NCBI GenBank assembly: GCA_964019415.1
Contig: OZ025869.1
Span: forward strand, 13,619,955 to 13,683,954
DNA length: 64,000 nucleotides
Reading direction: 5' to 3'
Source: Ianthella basta
Taxonomy: Eukaryota; Porifera; Demospongiae; Verongiida; Ianthellidae
Shown: piece after piece, positions 1-9,541 of the stretch
Position numbering within the stretch: the first letter of the stretch is position 1
Layout of the letters: each line of letters opens with the position of its first letter
Notes under the pieces: model-generated
Database searches by the model: none
What the model was told of the DNA's origin: nothing
Seen by the model: the letters and a program-made list of their open reading frames with translations, nothing else
Translations under genes and position numbers: made by a program

Positions 1-1121
1 AATATGCAAATCTGCACCACTGAAGGAAAATCTCGATGTCAGTGTATCATAGGAAGTGGGGCAACGTGTTGTTAGGGGATTGGCACTCATCTTTCTGCAA
101 ACGCATGTGCTTCCATTTTGTCTCAGTGGGCCAAGACACCATTTTAAATGACATCATATACGGCATCCTTTTGGCATTCCTTTCTGGCCACCCTAAGAAT
201 GTGATATCAAGCACATTGTGTTGGTTACTTTGTTTACACAACATTTTAGCAAAAATTCTATAGTCAGATCTGTGGTCATCTAGTTGTAAATTCTTTACCC
301 TATGCACTTTGGAAGCATATTCGATCCTCTTTGTGCATGACCAGTTTAGAGTTTGTGTCAGCAAACTGAATGCTTGCTCATGTTCAATCCACGATGTGGA
401 GTCCACGTGTACAAGGTTTATCATTGGCATTCCGAATACAATTCTGATGAGTGTGATGAACCTAGAAATGTAGGGGTGTTACCATGGCAATGACGTACCT
501 AACATTACACTAGGTAAAGAATTGATTGCTGATCCATTTGTCATTTTGGCAGTAATAGTATTCCAAGTTACTAGCTGCGTAATTAAGCATGCAAACTTGT
601 ATATTCCCACAATGTCTATCACTATTGCCCATTTATTTTAAAGGTGACACCGACCCAGTGCAGCATACACTGGAGGAGTGTATTGTGTACGAAATGCAAA
701 TAGTGTCACCTGTTCTTTTAATGCAGTAACTTCAACCTATCCACTGTAGCATGCATATCTGAGGCCTGGAATGTATGATCACTCTATATGATTTAGTGTG
801 CAGCATAGGCAGGTGCAAGATTGCATGTGGGAAAGTTGAAAGTCACTGGCTGCATAATTATACATCAGCTTCCCCACTATGTTTGACCCGCCCCCAACAT
901 TGAGACATTGTAGTCACCACAACTCCACCCCCACCTCTCCATTCCACACAATCTGACACCATTACCTCATGTGGTACAGTTGTATGGACTTTAGTATAAC
1001 TAAGCTAGAGTAGGACTAGGATGTGGAACTGGTTGAAACAGATTAACTAATTCCGCTATTCAAAGGAGACATTGCATGCTATCCACAGCTACACACTCTC
1101 TCTCTCCCTGTGTGTGTGCAG
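1..1121 (+). other. Intron of receptor gene A, left of its first visible exon
   Basis: No exon can be supported here. The first 450 bases resemble the gene B intron around 35217-35480, including the run beginning atgtcagtgt and the following cactcatc block. Bases near 960-1040 resemble 49230-49290 in gene C. The stretch is therefore the duplicated intron between the sixth and seventh SRCR exons, and the 5' exons of gene A (signal peptide and earlier SRCR domains) should lie outside the window. Short open frames on both strands are not supported by splice sites or by conservation between copies. Confidence 0.6.
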
Positions 1122-2388
1122 GTGACATCAGGTTGGTCAATGGCTCTGTCCCTTCAGAAGGGAGGGTGGAGCTGTTCTATGAAGGAGAGTGGGGGAGAGT
1201 GCGTATTGAAGTGTCCTCTGCAGCAGCAGCAGCTCGTGTTGCATGTCGACAGGCGGGGTACCCCTACAGTGATGGTACTGGGGACTTTGGACAGGGGAGT
1301 GGGCCAGTCTCGGTATGCATTTGGGCATGTACTGGAGATGAGGAGAGAATTGAGCAGTGCTACCACGGGGGTTGGAGGATGATCCTCGCCTTTCTTCCTG
1401 ACTTTGGTGTCAAATGTAGAGGTGAAGTTGTGTAAAGAATGAAGTATCCACACACAAACACATGTGCTCACACACACACACATTGTTTCAAGCTGTCTTG
1501 ACATGTTGAGAGTACATCAGATTGATATTGCCCCACCATCTCCTCTGCCATCTCACAGGTGCAGAGAAAAGTCCATTTAATGTTACCATTGACGTCACCC
1601 CATTCTCAGTCCACATTGAGTGGATGGAACCATCTGACAACATACCTTTGGTCACCGGCTACAATATTACTGTGGAGACTCTGGTAACCAAGGCAACCAA
1701 GACAGTGTATGTTGAAGGCAGCTCTCATGAGGCCAATGTGACTGGTCTCAGCCCCTTCACAGAGTACTCCTTCACTGTCAAGGCAGAGTACAAGTATGGA
1801 CTGGGACCACCGAGTGAGGCTGTGGTTCAGAGGACCAGGGAACATGGCAAGTTACCAACTGCCCCTTTGGGGGTCGATGTATTGTGTGTAGTTCTTGTGG
1901 CACACATGCACTATCATTCAGACTTCCTTGTACAGAGATTTCTGTACATGTATTGTGTGTAATAATAGTCTGCATGTGCAGTGACAGCAGTAACTTGCTA
2001 ACGTCCTATCTCCCTTCAGTACCAAGCCCACCTCTCTCCCTGATGGCAGTGGATGCAGACTCCTCAACAGTGTCTCTTGTCTGGTTTCCTCCAACAGAAT
2101 CAAATGGAATCCTTCTGTTCTACCGATTGGTGGCCAAACAAGTGGGGAGCAACAGAGGGGAGAATGTTGTCAGCATAGCAGCTAACATGTTAACATCTGA
2201 GTTCCCTGTCAACAAAAGTGACTTGTTGATGGTCAACACAACTGAAGACTTGTCAACAGCAAATGACTTTGTATCCTTTGCTCTAACTGGTCTGTCACCA
2301 AACACTGTCTATGTCATCACTGTTCAAGCCAACACCAGTGCTGGGTATGGGAACCGGAGTAAAGAGCTGCACATTAGAACAGATCCAG
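1122..2388 (+). other. Gene A ectodomain exons: one SRCR and two FN3 domains
   Basis: Exon 1122-1421 codes for an SRCR domain opening GDIRLVNGS and containing EGRVELFYEGEWG. It lacks the usual first Cys (WGRV in place of WGTVC) and another Cys seen in the gene B counterpart. Exons 1559-1846 and 2020-2388 code for FN3 domains: the first has the core IEW, GYNITV and LSPFTEYSFTV, the second LVWFPP, LLFYRLV and LSPNTVYVITV. Such domains usually mediate protein contact outside the cell. The donor after 1846 reads gcaagt, a GC donor conserved in gene B. Confidence 0.85.
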
Positions 2389-5300
2389 GTGCGTCTAGAT
2401 CTGTGTGTGTATGTATGTGTATATGTGTGTGCATAATTATATATTCTCCTTCCATTCCATCTACAGAAGTAGATATAGTCTCCATTGTGGTACCAATAGT
2501 TGTGGTCCCCACGTTGATGGCTGTGGCACTACTTGCAATAGTGGTATTAACGGCATGGCTATATCACAAGTGGAGAAAGAAGACCACTGTCCCTGTGGGT
2601 GGGACCCAGAACAGAGGTAAGTCCTACCATGCCACCATCCCACACTGCATTCTCCTGCAATTGAATTGTGCTCCAAGGATGAACTTAGTTTACTAAATAA
2701 GTCATCCATTTTGTTAACTGAACATACCTATTGTACTGCTTACGTAGTGTTAACTCCCTGTGTGCTATTCTTCTCACTAGCAGACAGTCCAGCTCCAGTT
2801 GCTATTGTCAATGATGAAATGCATCAGAGAGCCAAAACACCTGTTAGTTGTTGTACTCTGCATTCATAAATGCTGTAATGCTGTCTTCTTGTACGTGGTG
2901 ACATGCACTGGGTTAACACTCATGATCACCAGGCTACATCATCCACACTGCATGGTGCTGTATCTAGTACTCTGTATATATGTACAACAGGAGGTGACTA
3001 TTAATATTGATTGACACCAGCAATCTTTAGACACTGTGTTATAATTAGGACTATTGATCACCGTATATTTAACCAGAGTGCATACAGATGCGCAAGTTCA
3101 CTATGCAGTACTGTCACGATTGTATGAGAATGTTGATTCCAATAATATAATATAATTCCAGAAGTACATAGATACTGTGATAGAGTCCTGCTGCAGTTGT
3201 TACCTGCTCTATTCATAACTCTTGAGTTATTCCTCACTCCCCCTATCTCCATGCAGACACAAGTGAAGCAGGTGGCAGACATGGATATCGCAGAGTGGAA
3301 GATGAGCTATGATGACATAACGCTGAAGAGCCAAGTGGGCAGTGGGCAGTTTGGAGCGGTGGTGCTTGCTCAGCTAAACAGAGAGGCCACCTCACCCACT
3401 GTCACTCAGTACATACAGAAACAGGAGACTCCTGAGGGCTTCCCTCCTTCTCTGCTGGTGGCTGTGAAACGCTACAATGGTGAGTGTGGGCTAAATGCTA
3501 TAGGGCTGATGTTTCACATGCCATTATATTGGTGAAATATCATGCAGGAACAGAGCCATTGTCACTGCATGTTGTGAGAATGATAATTTTGCATCATATG
3601 TTTCTGTCTGCATACAGTATGACACAATGTCATATGATTCACTTTTCCTTAGAAATATATTACTGTTTTCTAGTTTCTAATTTGCTTCTAGTCACTGTTT
3701 CATGCTATGAGCTCTATTTCCTTCCTCCCTTCCACCCAGCTGAGAGGATGCGTCTGGAGATGGACTACTATTACAATGAGGTTGCCATCATGATCAAAGC
3801 ATCCACAGAAGGCCACCGCAATGTCATCACCTTGGTGGGCTGCATCCCTGAGCTGCCCTATCCTGCTATCATCATGGAGTATGCTCCACTGGGGAACCTT
3901 CATGACTTCCTTTTGAAGTACAAGAATCAGGTGAGGGTCTAGCATGCTAAGACAATAGGCTATGACATCCAATTGTAGGTTACTTAGTCTGTTCACTCTA
4001 TTTGCCATACAGCATCTCCCAGCTATGCTTCCCGATCATGGCACTGCGATCATGGTACCTGTCAGTGATGTTGCTCCAGAGTTCCAGAGCTACTACAACA
4101 CACTGACCCTGAAGCCTCAGGATGTCCTCCTCTTTGCACGCCAGATTGTCTCAGGGATGGTGAGCGCAGAGACCACCTCAAGTGTTGGATACATTGTCAC
4201 AGCTCTCTACCACTTCCCCAGGAGTTCTTGGCCAGCCTGAACATCATCCACAGAGACCTTGCCTGCAGGAACATCTTAATTGCCCAGGACAAAGTGCTGA
4301 AGCTAGCTGACTTTGGCCTCTCTCGGGAGGTGGAGGAAATATACATCTCTAAGACAGCTTGCAGCCTCCCTGTGCGATGGATGGCTCCAGAGGCAATAGT
4401 GTCAAAAACCTACACTGAGCAGTCAGATGTGTAAGTCAAGTGCACTCTGCCCTTTTCATCATAATGCACGTTCTTGCCAACAAAACAATTACTGCCTGGC
4501 ACTTTGTATGTGTGTGGTGGATGTGGGTCGTGTATAGAGAGTGTCTTCTGTTCTGCCTTCACCTTTATAGGTGGTCCTTTGGAGTTGTCCTGTGGGAGAT
4601 TTGCACTCTTGGTTAGTGTGGTAGAGTCCAGTGAAATGATCATTCACCTGTATAATACAACTTTATTATAGCATGTATATAGGGGTAACTTTTCTACTAT
4701 ATACATGAATTGCTCTTATCCCAACAGGTCGACTGCCCTACCACAATTTGGGCAATTCGGAAGCCATGAAGACCATTTGTGATGGTACCAAACTGGCCAA
4801 ACCAGATGGCTGCAGCCCTGAGCTGTGAGACTTCAAGCTATACGTGGCTGTCCAGCTCACTCCAGTGCTATCTATGCACCTCTCTTTTGTTCACAGGTAC
4901 AACGTCATGCTAACCAAGTGCTGGGACATGAGCACAGACACCAGGGCAACCTTCTCTCAGCTCAAAAGTACCTTGGAAGATCTCATGGTCACAAATGAGG
5001 AGAACCCACCTGTGGACCTGGACTATGAGCTGCAGCAGCAGGCCAGAGGTGAGCAGCAGCACATTGGGTGGTCCTGCATGTAGTGGTTGTTGGTCATTGG
5101 AATAGACATACTTGTTTGCACATATGCACCTAAGCTTACCATCACGACAAGATTACATCTTATAGCATAGCACTGTTTACTTCTTCCTCCTCCCTTTGCA
5201 CTTCTGTTTACCCGGTGCTGCAGAGATGTGTTGCTCTGACCTACCCACTTGGGACAGTACTCTGCACTCCCCTGATGCAGCTTGCAGAGGCAGCAACTCT

Positions 5301-8300
5301 AAAGTACCGGCAACCCTCACCTGCTGGTCTGATCCAGATCCACAGACCACAGATGAAGTGTCCCAAGGTAAACTAGCTACCATTATATCTCAAATATCAC
5401 CTCTCCTTCTGATGCCACATATAGAGTTCTGCATGCATATATGCTCTACTCTGTATCTTCATTTGCAGAGATCACCTCTGGTGCAGCCACCATACAGGAC
5501 CCACAGTTTGGTCTCTCTGCTGCCTTAGGCGGCAATGAAGGGATTGCACCGTACAGTTGCATAACTTTGGCCGAGATGCACCCACAGGCTCCGCCCACCT
5601 CAGACGACCCGCCCACTCCTTCAGTTCCCCACCTGGCTCCACCCAACCTAGTGGTGGACCTACCCCGTGAGCGTCCTGAGACACCTCCACTGCTACCTCC
5701 ACCTCGTGGCAGAGGGCTAGCCAGAGGGGACTCGTGGGAGATGAGTTACGCTAATTTGTGCCTCGGACAAGGCCTGGGGTGGGGTAACTCTGGGATAGTG
5801 GTGAAGGCTGAACTGGCCACTGATGTAGACAACCAAGAGTTCATTAGCCGATTGGCCAGATTGGAGAAGAGCGAAGGAGAGGACAGTGACCAATGGACAG
5901 TGGCAGTAAAACGCATAAGAGGTGAGTTCATATATTGCTAGACTTCTTCAGTAGTGCACATTATGTGGTTGCCATTATATAGAACTACAGGCATTCTATG
6001 TGGCTGTAAATAAAGTATGGAGCGATACCTTCCACTGCATGCTTTATAACATTTCCTTTACCCACTCACTGTCCTCCCTCAAACTCTCATCCATCCCAGT
6101 ATCACCATCAATGAAGGAGATGCAGACCTTCTATAATGAGGTTGAAATACTAAAGAAGCTATCAATGCTCTGCAACCCACATGTCATCACAATGGTTGGC
6201 TATATTGCTCGAGAGAACCCACCAGCAATTGTCATGGAGTTTGCACCACTTGGCAGCCTCCGCGACTTCCTTGTGAAAGTTAAGAATGAGGTGAGGTTGT
6301 CTGTGTCATTAACACAGACTATAGATGTGTCATGTGTGAGATCTGGCCATGGGCGGGAACATGGCAGCTTCCTATTCAGAGCATGCATGTTTATCCCATG
6401 GCCAATATTATACTGTGCAGCCTTTTGACCATGAATCATTTTCACTGTATTTTGTGTTCTGGCCTGAACAATTTAAGCTAAAATGTTGCTTCTTTGCTTA
6501 ACTAGCAGTCCACTCTGGTCCTCCTATATGTGCAGCGTGTTGCTGTGCTGCACCCTCGTGGTGTGGTGATGCCCCCTCCTATTCAAGTCCCAAAAGAACT
6601 GAGGAGCTACTACGCCAGCCTTACACTAGAGCCTAGTGACATCCTCTCATTTGCCTACCAGATTGTCTCTGGAATGGTGAGCAGAGATCGTGTCATCGTG
6701 TTTATGGAAGTTTATCTGTCACTGCTCCATGCACTCCTTAGGAGTTCTTGTCTGGAATGAACATTGTACACCGGGACCTGGCCAGCAGGAACATCCTTAT
6801 GAAAGTTGGCAAGTGCCTGAAGCTAGCTGACTTTGGCCTCTCTCGGGAAGTGGAAGAACTGTACATCTCCCAATGCTGGGCAGTTGATCTGCCCTACCGC
6901 TGGATGGCTCCAGAGGCACTGACCAACCAACTGTATTCAGAGAAGTCTGACGTGTGAGTCATGCAGAATACACAGCAGCACGGTGCATGTGTGGTGTTGT
7001 TTGCAGAAAGTATAACCATTTTGATGAACTTATGCATCTATCTCACAGATGGTCGTATGGAGTTGTTCTTTGGGAGATGTGTTCCCTGGGTCAGTGCTTG
7101 GGGACATACTATGTACTATGACTGGGTATCCAATAGCTAGACTAACAAAGCAGGTGGTGCATGGACATAACTCGTTTGCAGTATCCCGCACAGATTCACA
7201 GATTAAGCACTGCTCCTGTATCAGGTATGAGAAGCATTCACCTCATTCCCTTCAACAGGTCGTCTACCATACTACCATGTGCGTGGTGACAGGGTCCAAG
7301 AGACTGTTTCCTGTGGAGGCAAGCTGCCCCAGCCAGCTGGCAGCAACCCTGAGCTGTGAGTGGCTGGTATAGTTACCGTTGCTGCATGCTCTTCATTTCA
7401 TCTCTCCATACCTGTCTGCCATAGGTACAGTGTGATGATGGACAAGTGCTGGGACATGGACCCTGACAAGAGAGCAACCTTCTGTCAGCTGAAAAAGACC
7501 ATAGAATCACTTCAGTCTGCATCCTTGGAACAGGAGAGTCCTTTCATGGACCTGGACTTCATAGTTCAGGAACAATTGAGAGGTGAGCTGTCATGTGAGA
7601 TACGTACGTAGCGCTACATTGCCCTCCACTCGAGTTGGTGTGTGCTTGTTCCTGTACTCTAATCTAACACTCTACATTACTCTCTATTACACACACACTA
7701 TCTCTCTCTCTTTTACTCTCATTTGCTGTCTGGCTCTTCCACTTCATCCAGAGGACTGCTCCATTGTTCTGCCCCTTGCACCTGAGTCTGTCCACCCACC
7801 TTCTGCTGCTGTTGAAGAGAGCACATCTATTGCTACAGTCAACTCTCCAGCCATTGAACAGTGTGAATGTGAGTATAGTGGACAGCCACAGCCGTTTTAC
7901 ATAGATGGAAGCAATTCAGTGCATGCATCAGACAACAGTATTCAGTATATGTGGCACTGATGCTGTGCAAGCTGCACACATATACAAGTGGTGCTTCTGT
8001 TAGTGCATTGCAATAGATGTGTGTTCATTGTATGTTGAAGGCTTCATTTATTCATTTTTGCCCGCAGTCACTGCTTCAGTGCCAGTTGACCCCACCTCTA
8101 GCAGTGACCCCAATCCTACTACTGAAGGGGCCTGCTCTCTACCAGTGGCTAGTCAGAGGGATAGAGGTGAGCACGTTAGGCATACTGTCTGTCTCAATGT
8201 GGTCTCATGGTGGTACATATGTTTGAACAAAGAATACTATAGGTAGCTACAGCCTTATTTCTTGTTAAGGTTCAGGACGTGCTCGCTAGTGTAGACTGCT

Positions 8301-8633
8301 GCAATCGGTCATACAATCAAAGGATTTCATGCCTAATTGCTAACAATTCTGAAATTCTGTGGTGTTTAATTTCTTACTGATCTCCAGCCATTGAATATTA
8401 AAATTTTGATGCATGTAAATTGCAATGGTCCTATAATAATATGTTTGCCTCAAATTATATTAAATATTTCCAACACTGATATTTTATAATTATTACTTAC
8501 GATAACTATCAATCCATTCATCCCAGCTGCTCCTGAGGCCATCCCCTTTGATGAAATGAGTGAACCAGTCACTGAGGTCCTCAAACCCTCCAAGACCAAT
8601 CAGGGAGGAGCCATTTTGGACACTCTTCTCTAG
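1122..8633 (+). CDS. Receptor tyrosine kinase A with tandem kinase domains (5' end outside window)
   Basis: A transmembrane receptor expected to sense an extracellular ligand and phosphorylate tyrosines. Exons: 1122-1421 (SRCR), 1559-1846 and 2020-2388 (FN3), 2467-2616 (TM), 2781-2842 (juxtamembrane), kinase 1 3257-3479, 3740-3930, 4013-4159, 4222-4430, 4571-4611, 4728-4824, 4897-5048, linker 5224-5367, linker plus kinase 2 5469-5921, then 6100-6290, 6536-6676, 6742-6953, 7049-7089, 7259-7355, 7425-7582, tail 7752-7868, 8068-8166, 8527-8633. All junctions phase correctly and give 1329 residues in the window with no internal stop. Introns are GT-AG except a GC-AG intron after 1846. Ectodomain introns are all phase 1. 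Genes B and C have the same exon layout. The ligand is unknown. The exon model rests on splice motifs and comparison of copies, not on transcripts. Confidence 0.88.
2467..2842 (+). other. Gene A transmembrane and juxtamembrane exons
   Basis: Exon 2467-2616 codes for about 30 hydrophobic residues (IVVPIVVVP, then LMAVALLAIVVLTAWLY) followed by the basic stop-transfer HKWRKK. That places the FN3 side outside and the kinase side in the cytoplasm. Exon 2781-2842 adds about 20 juxtamembrane residues including NDEMHQRAKTP. Its acceptor is a tandem tagcag, so one residue could be gained or lost by alternative use. Confidence 0.85.
3257..5048 (+). other. Gene A tyrosine kinase domain 1
   Basis: Seven exons code for a complete kinase fold: glycine loop GSGQFGAV, a long insert between strands 2 and 3, the ATP-binding lysine in VAVKRY, the helix C glutamate in YYYNEVAIM, IIMEYAPLGNL at the hinge, the catalytic loop HRDLACRN, DFG in LADFGLSREVE, WMAPEA, SDVWSFGVVLWEI, and the C-lobe KCWDM with RATFSQL. 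The HRDLACRN form and the LPVRWMAPEA segment are typical of tyrosine kinases. Nothing catalytic is missing, so the domain should be active. Confidence 0.9.
5224..5750 (+). other. Gene A proline-rich linker between the kinases
   Basis: About 165 residues, coded by exon 5224-5367 and the first part of 5469-5921, separate the kinases. The second half is rich in Pro (PETPPLLPPPRGRG) and could bind SH3 or WW domains; that is inference. Apart from the kinase 2 boundary, its only tyrosine is in APYSCITL, conserved in genes A, B and C. It is therefore the obvious candidate phosphotyrosine docking site outside the kinase domains. Confidence 0.7.
5740..7582 (+). other. Gene A tyrosine kinase domain 2
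   Basis: A second complete kinase. The glycine loop is LGWGNSGIVV; it keeps the three glycines but has Ser where kinase 1 has Phe at the loop tip. VAVKRI carries the lysine, FYNEVEIL the helix C glutamate, then IVMEFAPLGSL, HRDLASRN, LADFGLSREVE, WMAPEAL, SDVWSYGVVLWEM and KCWDMDPDKRATF. Exons from 6100 onward have sizes 191, 141, 212, 41, 97 and 158, against 191, 147, 209, 41, 97 and 152 in kinase 1. The two domains therefore share one origin by internal duplication. Confidence 0.9.
7752..8633 (+). other. Gene A cytoplasmic tail exons and stop
   Basis: Exons 7752-7868, 8068-8166 and 8527-8633 code for a tail of about 107 residues. It is acidic and rich in Ser, Thr and Pro and contains no tyrosine, unlike most receptor kinase tails. 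It ends GAILDTLL before a TAG. The final T-L-L fits a class I PDZ ligand (T-x-L), and the other copies end T-P-L or T-F-L, so the pattern is kept. No docking motif was recognised otherwise. Confidence 0.8.
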
Positions 8634-9184
8634 AAACCACACACCTTCATCTCTAGTAATCGCTATGAACACAGTACGTCCCATTATGCTATTATTGTAA
8701 GACCAGCTGACTGTATTCCCTACAGCCTATACCTTAAGCTTATTGTACCTCACTATAGTCCTTTCTGCTTAACCACAACTGTAACAGTGACAGCATACGA
8801 AGGTTAACTGTATTTCCTTCCTTTTTTGCATTATAATCATGCATTGCTGTTAATTAATTCATCATTATCAAAGAATTCATTAATCTGGTACACTGAGGCT
8901 CAGCTATACATCAGTATAAGAACAACATGTATTGTGTTTTGTGGCTAATTTATAACATGCAAGCTATATTTGTGCTGAAGTATCATGCTGCCCATAATTA
9001 AACTGAGTAGCATGTGGTGGCTGTATTCTATAATATGTAGCAAGGATTGCAGAGCACACTAAAGTAGCTACTGTGGGCAGTTTCAAATTAAGAATCCACC
9101 GGCGCCGGTGATGATTATTATAGGGGATCAAAAATGAGTAGCTGGAATTTTGGAAGATTCCATTGTGGCTAGATATTGGCATTA
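8634..9184 (+). other. 3' flank of gene A, shared with the other copies
   Basis: Bases 8634-8830 match 25417-25610 and 45238-45430 closely, including the run gtaagaccagctgactgtat. This is likely 3' untranslated sequence and flank duplicated with the gene. Gene C lost this block. No clear AATAAA signal was found close to the stop, so the end of the transcript is not placed. No gene is seen. Confidence 0.5.
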
Positions 9185-9541
9185 TGAAAGCTCTTGTACC
9201 ACACTAGCCAATCCGAAATTGGACAATTGGAATATGCCAATAATTTAACCAAACATTTTGACCCCAATCCAGGGGTCTTTTTCACTGGTAATAGTCAATG
9301 TACAAGGGAAGCCCTTTTATATGAGGTGGTGGGGGTGGAAACTGAATAAACTACTTTCCTGTCCCTTTGTTTATTCATTTCCTGCCCCCGCCACCATCAT
9401 GTACAGTATATATGCCTGTGCTAGCCTTGTACATTGATCATTACTACTGATGAAGACCCCTGGATTGAGGAAAAATGCTTAGTTATTTCCTAATTCCAAC
9501 TGTACATTTTCAGACCAGCTAGTGTGGTACAAGAGCTTTCA
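9185..9541. mobile_element. Foldback inverted-repeat element (MITE-like)
   Basis: The ends are perfect 24-base inverted repeats, tgaaagctcttgtaccacac(tagc) at 9185-9208 and its complement at 9518-9541. Further inside, caatccaggggtctt near 9267 pairs with aagacccctggattg near 9454, and a ggtggtggggg block pairs with a cccccgccacc block, so much of the 357-base element can fold back. It has no coding capacity. The target-site duplication is unclear. This is a non-autonomous DNA transposon by structure; the family is not assigned. Confidence 0.75.

Noticed and set aside
2666-3014. Block conserved in all copies near 2945-3010 (acaacaggaggtgacta)
   Set aside because: Considered as an extra juxtamembrane exon, but no open phase-compatible exon with both splice sites is kept in the three genes.
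4410-4643. Antisense open frames opposite kinase exons
   Set aside because: Shadows of the conserved coding strand.
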